From Amoebidium appalachense (taxonomy: Eukaryota; Ichthyosporea), in assembly GCA_963693365.1 (NCBI GenBank), contig CAVNZM010000006.1, positions 10,974,001 through 11,038,000 of the forward strand: a stretch of DNA of 64,000 nt. The letters are read 5' to 3'. Positions 1 to 37,338 of this stretch are shown in pieces. The notes below the pieces were generated by a model. It made no database searches. It saw only the letters and a program-made list of their open reading frames with translations, and was not told where the DNA came from. Made by a program: the position numbers and the translations under genes. Each line of letters starts with the position of its first letter. The stretch's first letter is position 1.

Positions 1-11051
<11,051 letters not shown>

Positions 11052-12117
11052 GGTGGTTGCTGTTGCTTGGAAGTCCTGCTACTTTGAATAACGTCTTCAA
11101 GCTCTCACGTTTGAAGTAGCTACCATTCAACTTGAAACAAAAAATAATAACTAAATCTACTCTTTATCTTTTCTTATGTGAGCTAATGGATTCGAACGGC
11201 CGTTTTTGTGCTGGGAGTTCGTTGTTCTTGTTGGGGGAAATTCATGAACGTTCACGTCTTCACTAACATAGCCCCTTCTGGTTCAACACCGACGGCTGCA
11301 ATAAGCTATTGCTTTTCGCTTGTATTATGTAACGCAGCTGGCTGTAATTACCTTCTAACTTTATACTAAATACACCAAAAAACGACACCAATGTAACAAC
11401 CAACACCAGCCGGGTCTGCAGAATGGCACCAAGACGACTCGGGGACCGTGGTTGTTGAAGGGCACGGTGTCTGGCTCAGAGCCCGCCAAAAATCCTTATC
11501 GAAGCGATCGCACGAACCTGATTGGAGGTCCCTGCACATTAGTTGGAAGAGTGTAGGAAATTCACGGTGAACGCCAGCGCTGAGCTCATCAACACAATTG
11601 CAGTTTTCATGCATTTGTAAGCTTGAAAAGCAGAATAATACCCCTATCAATAATATATTTATATCGTTTATTATCTATAATGTTTTATTCGGGTGGTAAT
11701 ATTGTAATGGCACATGAATAGTGTAAGCGCCACCAAGTAGCCTCTATTGGAATTTGAACCAGCCCTCCTCTGTGTCTAAAGATATTCTGGAATACTATTG
11801 GTTGTCCCTGCACCAGTTTCTGTCGTGTTAGATCTATTGTATAGACTTCATGTTGGCGCAACCGACATGCAACTGCCACCGTTATACACGGCACGGACGG
11901 TGCTTGTAGCCGTGCATGTGGCTGCATGTGGCCGTGATAATAGCCATATTGCAATAGTATTGCAGCAAAGCCAGACAGCGCCCCCCCCCCCCCCCCCTTT
12001 TTTTTAACACCCACGAAGATGCACATGTGCACACACAAGCACACGAGCGCTTGCGCACACACACCACATACAACACACGCATACGTATACATGCACACAC
12101 ACACACACACACACGCA

Positions 12118-12148
<31 letters not shown>

Positions 12149-12495
12149 GCATGTACACACACAAAAAAAGAACTCTTGAACACAAACACGCACACACGCG
12201 CGCGTGCGCATGAATGCACACACAGGCACATCCAGTTCACGCACACACACGCTCCCACGCGCAAGTGCATATGCACCGGCACACATGGGCACGCGCTCAC
12301 AAAACATACACGCCCACCGTGGAAGAACATGCACGTACGTACACCCACACAAACAGGAACACAACATACACACACACACACACACGGGCACACGCAACCC
12401 CCCTCCCTACACAGACACACACACACGCACGCACACACACACACACATGTAACACACACACGCACGCACACACACGCACACGCACACGCACACGC

Positions 12496-12531
<36 letters not shown>

Positions 12532-12858
12532 GCACGCGCGCACACGCACACACACGCACATACATACAAGCACACGCACGCACACATAGACGCGCACACA
12601 CACACCTGTGACGCGTGCACACACGCACACACACACAAACCCAAAACACAAACACATACACGCACACACACACACACACGGGCACACGCACCCCCTTCCT
12701 ACACAGAAATGAAACACACGCGCGGCACAACACCCATGCACAGACAAGCATGCACACGCACACGCACGCACACGCACACACACACTCGCACGCACACACG
12801 AACGCACGCGCACACACACACACACACGCACACACACGCACACACACACACGCACACA

Positions 12859-12890
<32 letters not shown>

Positions 12891-13431
12891 CACACACACA
12901 GAAGCACAGAGTTGTGACAAACGTGGTATGCACCCTCCCCCCTGCACCCTACCCCTCCCCCTTTCCCAGACGCACACATAGACAGCCACACAAATTGGGC
13001 ACACCCACGGTCCTCAGGAGAGGTGATAGTGAATGCTGAGTAATTGATCACTATTACTATGAATCGTTTAAACTAGATTTGTAGGAGCCAAGCACGTGTT
13101 TGTGTGTTTAGGGTGCATACAACGGTTATTTGAAACTCTCTACCGTTCGACATATCCCTCTCTGAGCGGTCACCGGCACCGTGTTTGCAGTAAAACTGAC
13201 ATGGATGGGCTCTCTCTACTGCGGATTTTCTGAGGAGTCCTGTCACGTTGAAGCGTCGGGTTCTCCGTCCCTGGATTTCCAGCTTTCACCCTCTTCTTCT
13301 TTGGCCGGAATGTGTGTGCGCCTTCAGATATCATTGATATTTGATTGGTAAAAAGAAGGCCAAGCTTGAATGGGGACCGAGAGAGGCTCTGAAGGCCAAA
13401 AAAAGGAAGTTTTAACGGAAGGGATGGGAGG

Positions 13432-13462
<31 letters not shown>

Positions 13463-13645
13463 GGGAAGCTTGAGCCGTGGTTCAAGCACTTATTTTTACG
13501 CCACGTGTGAAATGGGATATGAGGAAAAGTGGCAGTGATGACGGCAGTGTGGAAGGAGGTGGGAGAGGGAAGGGGAGAGGGGTGCAGATCGAGGGGTGTG
13601 AATAGCAGATGCAAGTGTTTGTGAGTGTGTGCCTTTTTTCGCGCG

Positions 13646-13689
<44 letters not shown>

Positions 13690-14128
13690 TGGAAAGGGAG
13701 AGATTGAGAGGGGAGGAATAAGGAATGCGAAGAGGCCCGGGCAATGAGCTCTGTATAGGTCCGACTCGGAAGTTTTATCATTTTATAAGTTCAACGGATG
13801 TCTTTGTCTCTAACAAAAAATAAGAGGATGGTGGTTTTCCTTGTGCTTGAGCTGTGAATCCTTTAACCAACGAATTCATCAAAACAGGCCGTGTCTATGC
13901 CTGCAACTTCTTTTCCTGTCAGCGGCCCTGCCGCCATCCACATCATGCCAAATGCCTAATACGGTGGTTATGCAGAAGGACAGTGTTCATGCTGCAAACA
14001 TGTTGATACTTTGGTTGTTGGGAATCTCAAAACATAACAAGATGAAGTGCAGTAATACTGAGGAAACTAAACTAAGAAACAACCTAACTTTTACATCCGC
14101 TCACACTATCTTGTTAAACACCGATCAA
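11052..14128. other. Intergenic region between the kleisin and beta-amylase genes
   Basis: No gene supported. From 11052 to about 12000 the sequence is mostly unique and AT-rich. About 12015-12900 is a degenerate CA/CACG/CACGCA microsatellite ending in a short GA run. C- or G-runs lie at 11981-11998, 13447-13465 and 13649-13688. A 94-codon minus-strand frame at 11366-11650 has no recognisable domain and no splice-linked partner. The interval holds the kleisin promoter, since the kleisin starts at 11051 and reads left, and the beta-amylase 3' flank. Confidence 0.6.
12015..12900. repeat. Degenerate CA/CACG microsatellite tract
   Basis: About 900 bp of alternating purine-pyrimidine DNA built from CA, CACG and CACACG units, ending in a (GA) run near 12877-12890. 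All frames on both strands are unusually open because the units lack stops, which gives false Cys-Val or Thr-His frames. Such DNA can adopt Z-form; that is general knowledge, not shown here. Confidence 0.85.
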
Positions 14129-16586
14129 TCACGCAACCAAACTAAGTTTTGCCGACTTTGCAACCGGACCAGCAGTCTCATTTCCAAGCTCACTCTCCTC
14201 CTCCTCCATCTCCTGGATAGTGGCCCCCGTGAGTCTTCGATTGGTCGCCATGTCCCACAGACGCTTGTGATTGGACGAAATGATGGCGCGCAATTCGTCT
14301 AGATGGAATACCGCCGAATTCTTCCCAAACTCCTCCAATGAGGTGCTGCGTAGGCCCGGCCCCCCGAGGGTGTGGCGGCTTTCGATGCACTGTTTGCACC
14401 GACAGAATGACGCCATTGGCTCGTCGGGCGACAGAGGAATCCGGCCCATCATGTGCGCAAAGTGAGCAAACGTGCGGGCCACGTGCGAATCATAAGCAAC
14501 GAGCTCATGTGTGAGGCGGAGGAGGGTAAACCCTACGACCGAAGAACCCTCGACGGATATTGCGCGCGCCAGCTGCTTCACGACCTGCTCGTATGACCCC
14601 GCATACCCAATGGGCAGCGCATTCTCGCCTGCAAAACGCACCCCCGCCACCTTTGCCGCATGCACGGCCTCCTGCACGAGCTTTTCGGGCCGAGACAGGG
14701 CCTCTGCCGGCTGGGCATCACGGTACATCTCGAGGCACGTGAAGTTGAAGATGGCCCCAAACCGTGCCAGCACCCCCCCAATGCGCTTGAAGTAGTCCCC
14801 CACATACCCTGCCGTCTTTTCCGCTGCCCGTGACCCATGGCCCGCCAGCCAGTGCACCCCCGCAATCTTCACCGACAGCTTGAGACGGCCGGTCTGGGGA
14901 TCCTTCTCCGGGAACACTAGACGGGCCATTTCGAGCATGCGCACGGCATGGGCCAAAAGGGCACCCGAGTACCACTCGAGGAAGCGGCGGCCGGAGGATG
15001 AGCGGTAGGTGTCGCAGGGGGTGTCGACGTGCATGTTGGGCCGGCCACGGGCCCAGAAGAAGGAGGTCTCGTCGGGCCGGTTGTTGTAGTCCCCGGCATT
15101 GCTGGGGGGTAGGCTGCGGCCAAGGTGGGTCTGCATGTCGGCAAGCATGCCTGCGGTGGGAGGATAAACAAAATTGTCGGTATAGAACGAACAGCATTTG
15201 GTCCTTTTTCTGGCAGGCGGGGGGAGGGAGGGGAAGGGGGGGGGGGGGGGGGGGGGGAGGTGAGGGCGGAAGGTGGGGAGGGGCAGTGGCGGCGGGGAGG
15301 GGGGGGGGGGGGGGTGCAAGGGATGGAGGGAAGGGGATTGGGTGGGATGGTGCAAGAGAGCGGGGCACTGAGGATGTAATGTGATGCAGAGAAGAAGGTG
15401 GCCAGACCAAAGAGGGGGAGTTAGGGGAGGGGGAGAGGGGGGAAATGGGGCGGGGAGAGGACGGGTGAGGAGCAGAGTGAGAGGAGGGACAGCACGAAGC
15501 CTTTAATAATAAAAACAAATGGAAGCAGCATTTTGAGAGTAGACAGCATGATATACGTAGAACCAGCCGGCTAAATAACGGAGGGAAAGAACGGATGAGA
15601 GGCTTAAGGAGGGTGCTCTCGGTTGAGGGAGAGGGGGGGGGGAAAAGGAGAGGGGGAGGTGTGTGTGTGTGTGTTTGGGGGGGGGGGGGGGGGGGGGGAG
15701 CACCAACCTGGATCATAGCACTGAAATGCCCCGATGCCCGGGTAGATCCACCCGTAGGTCATGGGGTATGCCGGGTAGCGCAGCTCCCCACACGGGCCCA
15801 TGCCCACCTGCACCTCCAGCAGAATACCGTCGGCAATAAACTCACGTGCAGCACGACGTAGCTCCCACAGAAAATCCGCATAGCAGTCCAGGGCAGTGCG
15901 CAAAGTGCGGCCACGGTGGTTGGGGAAGACCTGTTTGTTGTCACAGGACAGGGAGATGCACTCACGAGACTTGTTGCCGTGCTGGTCTATGTAGAAGAGG
16001 TCCGGTACCGTGGCCTCAAGGTCGAGCACCCACGAGGGAAGAGGGATGTTGACACAGTCCCCTACATTGCCACCGCATGCATGCCACGCTGCTACCACCT
16101 GGTTATGGGGCAAGGGGTTAGTTTTGTGGATAAGGAGTTTGTAGAGAGAAAGGAATCTTTATGAGAATGAGAGAATGTGACAAGAGAAAGAGAGGCAGTG
16201 TGGTGGGGAGGGCGAGGAGGGGTGTTAGGTAAGAGTTATCGAAAGCCTTTTCATAAACCTTTCCCACATGAGTACAGCTTCTCCCTCCGCCCCCCCCCCC
16301 CCCCTCCCCCCCCTCCCCCCCCCCCCCCCCCCCCCTAAAAACAAAAAAAAAAAAAGCCTGATCCAAGCATTACTCAACCAGAACCACGTAAACGCCGACA
16401 CACCCAAATTCCTCTTCGTACTTAGCACCACTTCCACATGAATGGAACAATGATCCTTGCACCCCTCTTCTCGTCACACCACGTTAGCAAACTAAACACT
16501 AGCCAACAGGCTGTGTGGAAAGTCACCCGTCTTCTATTACTTTAAATGAAGACACCCTCCAGCCCCCCCCCCCCCCTCCCCCCGTC

Positions 16587-16618
<32 letters not shown>

Positions 16619-17521
16619 TTTCCCCGCCCTTTCCCTATTCCCAGTGGAATACGGATAAGAGCACACGAGTGAGGGGGGATGCCAACCATACTGTTTATAT
16701 GCACTCTAAGCCCTGTCTAGTCGAGGGTTTCTTGGCGGGGACTGCATGCAACCCTTTGCACGTGAGCAGGATTTCACCCTCTCTCTTGCAATACTTTTCT
16801 TTTCTCTTTCCGTTCTTCTTCTTCTTTTTTATTTTTCCTTTCCTTTCCTTTCCTTTTCTTTTTCTTTATTTTTTTTCTTCTTCTTTTTCCATGCACAAAA
16901 CAACAGTTCACATAGAAATGAATTAGGCGGGCCCCCCAAAAAAATTGTCCCCCCCCCCCCTCCCCCCTCCTCCCCCCTCCACCCCCCTCCACCCCCCTCC
17001 CTCTTTTTGATCTCCCCAGAATCCCCTCCTCTTTTTCTTCTACTGTTCCCTTTTTTTCTTGACGATCTAAAGTACATATGGAAGAAAGACGTGGGAGGCA
17101 ACCCAGCGAAGAAGGGAGGGGGGGAGTTGTTAGTCTGAAAGGGACGAAGGGCGGGATATGGAATCACTAGAAAACGATTTTCTCTTTTTTCTATCTTTCT
17201 TTTTGTTTTTTTTAAAAACGGGAAGTATTTACGGAAGAAAGACGGTGGATGGAACCTAACGAAGAAGGGAGAAGGGGGGAAAAAGCTCGAAGTGTTTGTC
17301 ACGTGGAGTTATACATCATATACTCGGAACTCTCCACGAGGGATGAGCTGTGGGTGCTGCTACAGTGACAACAAGGGGGAAAGAGGGGGATAACGATGGT
17401 GGAATGTATGGATCGGGCTACTATGCAAATAGTCTAGGAGGATGGGTAGGTGGAGGGTGGGGTAAGTGGCCGTGGAGAAGTTGGTGTTTTATATATTTGT
17501 TTTTCTTGTCTTTTTTCCCCA

Positions 17522-17552
<31 letters not shown>

Positions 17553-18089
17553 CTAAACATCAGACCAGGGTGAGAGAGAAAGACAGTGTGAGTGAATGAG
17601 TAGGCACTTCTTAGGTGAATTTGTGTGCCTCGAGATGAAGAATGGGGAAGATAAATGGGATTCAAATGTGAGAGGCTACTTGAGTCGTAAGGGAGAGACT
17701 GGTGGGGGAGGAGTGGGGAGGCCGGGGAGGGGGGAGGGGAAGGGGAAGAGAGGGGAGGGGGAGGGAGGGAGGGAGAAGAGGAGGTGGTGGGGGGGGGGGG
17801 GGGGGGAGGGGGGGGGGGTGTTTGGGGAGGAAGGGAAGGGGGGAAAGGGGGGGGTCACTCATACTTGGCAGCACAGACCGATGTCCCGGCACATGCTCAT
17901 GATAGCGAGGTAGCGGCTGAAGTTGTAGAAGCCTGGCTCGGGCTCACAGATGCCCCACCACATGTCGAACATGACCCCCTTGGCCCCCATCTCATGCAGT
18001 CGATGCAGTTGCCACCGGAGTTCGTCCGTTGGTGCTGCATCCAAAGGGAGCATGACAAAAACGGGGACTCCATACGTGCCTTGCTTCAT
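14129..18089 (-). CDS. BAM: Beta-amylase (GH14, 1,4-alpha-glucan maltohydrolase)
   Basis: Releases beta-maltose from non-reducing ends of starch. Three exons, 17865-18089, 15708-16098 and 14129-15150, join in phase to about 545 residues. ATG at 18089 begins MKQGTYGVPVFVMLPLDA, then GVMFDMWWGICEPE, HACGGNVGDCVNIPLP and FQCYDPGMLADMQTHLG, a collinear match to plant beta-amylases. The catalytic acid is Glu180 in GMGPCGELRYP and the base Glu381 in FAGENALP, equivalent to soybean Glu186 and Glu380. The inner-loop threonine is in FNFTCLEM, near residue 343. No transit peptide is visible, so a cytosolic or nuclear form is likely unless a 5' exon was missed. After the barrel there is an extra tail of about 85 residues, ending SAKLSLVA. 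The long last exon is ordinary coding sequence; the two introns hold C/G runs. It is divergent from the B3-SET gene about 3.6 kb away. Confidence 0.94.
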
Positions 18090-19116
18090 ATTGATGGGTG
18101 GGTGGGTGTGCAGTGGCGAGGTGGGTGGTGGTGTGGTCGTGGTAAGTCACAGGTGCAGCTTTGAAGAACTTGTGACCGACAAAGGGAAAAACCGAGGATA
18201 GAGAAGAAGGGCAAGGGAGTAATAGGGACGGGCAGCGTTCGGTTTAGTGTGCTGATATGAAGTAGCTGCGTATGGCGGTAGTAAAGGGGAAGCGTTTTGT
18301 TTTGTGCCTTTGTGTCCCCAAATATTTTATCTGGGTGTAGGCAGAATCAAGAGGTCTATTTGCATCTGCTTGTTCGATATGCTTGTAGCTAGGGTTCCTC
18401 GTGGAATGACAACTGATGGCAGTCTCCCGCCTTTTATGACTTGGAAGAAAATCATGTTTGAAACCACAATGAGAAAACAGCCCAAAAGGGACGGGAAAAT
18501 CGGGAATCAGCACCTCAGTGCAGCCACGTATCGTGGCAAACGGTCATGGATCGTGTTGGGTTGTTGTTTGTTTATCGATTACTGTTAGCCCGCGCAAACC
18601 TCTCATTGGTGGTTTTCAGCCAATAAATAATAACCTATTGAGATCAAATCAAAAGTGTAATAAATGAACTGTTTATGGTAAAAAAGCAATGAAGGAAGTT
18701 GATGACGTTTACCCACTGTGAACTCGCAACATGTGTTCTGGCTTTTGTCGACACATGACACAACAACATACACATGTATATAGAAACTGGGCACACAGGC
18801 CTGGGGCAACCTGAAGATGACGCGCATCACATGTCGGTCACATGACAGAACACGTCATTTCCTGTACATACTCTTGCAGGTTCCTCTGCGCGCGTACGCA
18901 TGCCAAGTCTCGCTCATGTCAAGTTGATTTCGGACTGTCCTGAGTGTCAGAATAAATAATGCGTTTAATGATATCTCACTCACTCCTTAGTTCTATTTTA
19001 GGTGTTTTTGGTCTTTGTTAGAGAGATCTGTGTAAATACGCGTGTGTTTCTTAGTCACTTGGCATATCCGATCAGATTAATAGGACCACAAAAGAGAGCA
19101 CAAGTGTACTTGCCTT

Positions 19117-19174
19117 CGTATATAAGCAGCTACTGTCTGGACAGTAGCTCTGGGTTCGACAGTCATTATATACG
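19117..19174. other. Nested inverted repeat / potential structured RNA or element end
   Basis: An outer 9 bp inverted repeat (CGTATATAA at 19117-19125, TTATATACG at 19166-19174) encloses an inner perfect 9 bp stem (AGCTACTGT at 19128-19136, ACAGTAGCT at 19141-19149) with a CTGG loop. It lies in unique intergenic DNA. The function is unknown; it could be a short non-coding RNA, a mobile-element terminus or a regulatory site. Confidence 0.4.
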
Positions 19175-20551
19175 AGTGTGCCGTCATTTGTAGGTCACCC
19201 CCGACACTTGTGATGGTCAGTGTGTGTGTGCCGTCACACACAACTGCAGCATTCAGCACCTTTGTGGATAAGCTTGATCACCTTAGCTACGTTAGTGTTA
19301 GGTTGCAGTCACTAGCTGTCGTACTTGTGTATTGCTGCAGACGCGAGACAGCGCGGGATAATAAGGGTTTGAGTGACGACTCAATAGTGTGAAGACTTTA
19401 TTAATAGTCTGGGTGCCAACCCCATGTGCCTTAGTTTAGTGACACGATAGATAGAGGATGGCTAGCTTACGGTGCCGCCCTTCTATAGAATAAGTGGAGT
19501 GCCGTCTCCAGAGATAGTATAGTGTGAAACGTTTTCTGACACTGAGGATCCATGGCCATGTGTGCACGGATTCCGAGAATCCTCTGCACTACACGACCAG
19601 TACCTCTATCGAGTAGTCGATGATTATGTTTTTTTAGTCCCTTTGTGCATGTATATTATGTATTAAATAATTAATAACACACGTGTGTGCGCGCGTGTAT
19701 GTATAAACGGGTGTATGTGTGTTTTTGCTCGTGCGCGCACGCGTCTGTGCGTGCCTGTCCAACGTGGGTGGGCCACCAAAAGTAGCAAGAACACTTACGT
19801 ACAGGTAAACGTGACATGTATGTGCAGAAGAAATCCTGAATTATGATGATGTTGGTGGCAAATTTAAAGCTACAATTGCAAGCTCAGCTGACTTCAAGTG
19901 GGCACAGCTAGCCGCTGCCATTTACTTTGTACTACACATTCTCATGAACACGGAAACCCACCTGTCTCTAGCCCCTCAAGGACCTCAGAGGGCCGTGACC
20001 TTTGAGCGAGAAGCCTGGGCCCGGCAGAGCTCGCTATGTAGCAGCCTGCCGGCAGTTAAGCTGCAGGGTTGCGCAAGCAACGAATCACTTTGTGATTGGC
20101 CACTGACGCACCAACCTAAATCCCCCTAGAGGTCTCCCCAGATCGCTCAGAAAGGATGAAAGGAGGAGGAGAGAGGCTCTGGCCGTGCATGAACTTCTGA
20201 GCAACACAGGAAGAGGCGTGCACTCAGGCACAACGCATATGAAGGGCTGGTATCACTATTGTAGCAATACAGTAGTTTTAAGACCACTCTTGCAGCAGAA
20301 TAACATGGTCGAAAAGCCCTACAAGCATCAGCTTGTCGAATAGCAACTTTCGCTGCCTACTCTGACGCCAACCTAGCATATTGCTAGAGACACAGGGCAC
20401 AATGAAGAAGAGAGGCAAAGTCTCCCAAGGAGGAAAAAGACCGTTCAGTTTTCAAAGACAAAGCAGGTTCGTGTTTTCGTTTACTATACCCCCCCCTCCC
20501 CCCCCCCCAAAAAAAAAAAAAAAAAAAAAAAGACACATACTGTGCGCATTG

Positions 20552-20645
20552 CTGATATTGCATACTTGAATGTTTGCCTTTGCATGTGTCCTGCACAATG
20601 CATCTCATCGTGTATGCGTACTTCGTACCGTGTTCCGCATTCAAC
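20552..20645 (+). repeat. Dispersed ~95 bp repeat, copy A
   Basis: Starts GCTGATATTGCATACTTG and ends CGTGTTCCGCATTC, followed at once by a C-run. By eye it aligns along its whole length, with scattered substitutions, to 54473-54570. It is preceded by a C-run/A-run element. Confidence 0.6.
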
Positions 20646-21448
20646 CCCCCCCCCCACCCCTTCTCCACCTCATGCGCTTGTTTGGGCAATACCTATTATG
20701 ATTGTCCTTGCTCTGTTCGTCGACCTCCAAAACTGTATACGTAAGCTGTATACGTATACACACGTGCTTGCAGCTTCCAGAGGCAAATGTTGAAAGCACT
20801 AAAACTGAGACCCGTGTGGGCTCACAGATATTTCTTTTGCATGGGTGGGCAAGTGTGGAGCGAGCAAACCAAGAGCGTATAAAACACTTAGGACAGGTTC
20901 CAGCGCCTGCTCTTGCATCGTGACAAAAATGTATGCTGTAAGATGCTTTTTGTCGGCCAACCCTGGTTCGCCGATCACTTTATAAAAAAGTTGGAGTGAG
21001 GCTCCCGTCACGAAATGAGTTCAATGAACATCAGATCACCGTTTTTTGAAAGTGGGCTGGCACATACCCACACCAGCACACCCACACCCACTTACACCCA
21101 CTTGATCGCCCACCCACACAGCATACGCACACACACAGCATACACACACACACACGAGCACGAATGCAAACACGTACGTGCTCGCGAGCACACACACACA
21201 CAAACACACCCACTCTCAAATGGAAAGACATTTATCCCCCGCATTGTTTTTAACTCTCTAAAACACACAAGCATACACCCATATGAGCAGCGTGCAAACA
21301 AACATACACACAATACTACAAAAGTGTAGTCGTGCACAGGCACACACGTTTGCTCAGTGCCACAGAACTAACATACGTGTATTGGCTTCCCGCTCTCCAC
21401 TTCCGTGCTTGCTCCTATTGTAAGTGACAATGCCACCTTACCGCCAGC

Positions 21449-21480
<32 letters not shown>

Positions 21481-21684
21481 TTCGCTCCCCAACCCCCTCT
21501 ATAATTCCCCTCCTTCCTTGCAGGTTTCATTTCCCTTTGCTCCCCTTCCCTCCCTCCCCCCCCCCCCCCCCTACCCCCGCCCCCCTGCCCTCCTCCTCTT
21601 CTAATGCTGATGCCCAAACTCCTCTTCTCCCCCCCCCCCCCCCCCCCCCCCCCTCCCCGTGCCCTGTTCCCCCTTTTACATCAG

Positions 21685-35817
<14,133 letters not shown>

Positions 35818-36943
35818 CCACCGTGCAAGGCACCTTGCCCCCCCTGCCTCACTGCGTCTGTGCATTGTAGGTGCCACTGTACTGGCACAAACACACATAA
35901 CTGACCATGCACGAATGATATCCAAATTATTAATGTTGCCCCACACAGCCGGAGATCTGTGCAGACTTTGTCCTTAGGGCAGATCCAAGGACAGAGTGGA
36001 ATCCTAAGGTAGTGGCTGTAGCCGTAGAGACCACAGGCACACTTCCATCGAATGGGTCTGTCATAATTTGCCGGATTAATGGAATTTTTGTGGCCCTGAT
36101 TAGTCTGATGCAATCACTGGATCTGGATATAACACAGTATTCCCCATGAAGTTTTTTTATGGTTTTTAATAGTGATTTTTTAAATGATACTGAGGTTGTC
36201 TGCTCATATATTCAATAGATATATGGCCGCCTTCTTGCTGCCAGACCCCACATGCTTATTTGCCTTACCTTAATTCTTGAAGTAGTCAACGATAACCCGC
36301 TAAGGCCCATTTGTAACTGTAGAATCTTGAATATCACGTGCAATTGTGATTGTACTCGGTTAGGTACGCTGACTCGGGCGAGAGATGTAATACATGTACA
36401 TACTCTAAAGCCTCCGAGTGATAATATTAAGTACCATGCTTGCATATGTATAGGTGCACTGAAACAGGATTTCAGGTCCGTGTAGTGAGTGTCGCGATAG
36501 TCGCCTGTAGTTACTCTAATGTAATCCTAAAGCAAGGGATAACGTATAAATGCAGATATATGGGACACACATGTGCAAGCTTAAAGTAGACATGGAACAG
36601 AATATGTATGTACATACTGAGCATGGGCATACTTAACCCTCGACAGTGATTCCTACAGGTATAATACAACACACACAATAAATTATCAGCCTCTATGGCA
36701 GTTGCTCACTTTCCCAGCTCCCCTTGCTCTGCCCGTTGCAACCACAAATGTTTAAGTCATGCAACCTTATCCACCTCTGCTCAGATCTCCTGCCCTTCCC
36801 TGCTCATCTCTCCATCCCTCCAATTAGTTCCGTCCCTCGTTGCCGTTCTTCCCCCTCACAGGTGTGCCTTGGCCTCCCTTAGGCCCTCAGCACCTCAAGA
36901 GGGGGTCGGATGGGACGACAGGAGAAGGGGGGCGGGGGAGTGT

Positions 36944-36957
<14 letters not shown>

Positions 36958-37026
<69 letters not shown>
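36958..37026. repeat. Poly-G run, about 69 bp
   Basis: Uninterrupted G on the plus strand after a (GT)n stretch, in intergenic DNA. Confidence 0.95.
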
Positions 37027-37027
<1 letters not shown>

Positions 37028-37254
37028 GGGGGGAACATGGATTTGCACCAACTAAGCACCCGCCTTGACGCAGGGTTTTGGTCTAGAGCAAATTTTGAAA
37101 TGTGGCACATGAATTCGCATACCATGGCCACACACTACACACGTATTGTAACACAAGTCTTTTTAATCCTGCTTTGTTCCCTGAGATCCCCCATTACACG
37201 TACGTAAGTCACGAGCCCGGAATCAAGAAGCCTTGCTCGGACACCCCGGCGCGG

Positions 37255-37257
<3 letters not shown>

Positions 37258-37337
<80 letters not shown>
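37258..37337. repeat. Poly-G run, about 80 bp
   Basis: The longest uninterrupted homopolymer in the window, immediately after GCGGGGA, flanked by unique DNA. Confidence 0.95.

Positions 37338-37338
<1 letters not shown>

Larger units (their letters stand above)
18090..21684. other. Intergenic region between beta-amylase and the B3-SET gene
   Basis: Mostly unique sequence, with few homopolymers before 20480, unlike the rest of the window. It contains the nested inverted repeat at 19117-19174, a short CG/GT stretch near 19680-19760, a C-run/A-run element at 20489-20532, one copy of a dispersed repeat at 20552-20645 and CACACC microsatellites at 21060-21230. The 5' exon or exons of the B3-SET gene must lie here or further left, because its first recognised exon starts in phase 2. 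A 61-codon plus-strand frame at 19944-20129 has no recognised similarity. Confidence 0.5.

Noticed and set aside
11366-11650. 94-codon minus frame upstream of the kleisin start
   Set aside because: No recognisable motif and no link in phase to a neighbour; kept as unsupported.
12004-13051. Cys/Val/Arg-rich 309- and 214-codon minus frames
   Set aside because: Products of the CACG microsatellite.
19140-19165. tRNA-like GGGTTCGAC motif
   Set aside because: The surrounding bases do not pair into a T-arm or acceptor stem of tRNA length.
18960-19640. Solo LTR of a retrotransposon
   Set aside because: A TATA-like site and inverted repeats are present, but no clear TG..CA ends, target duplication, primer-binding site or second copy was seen in the window.
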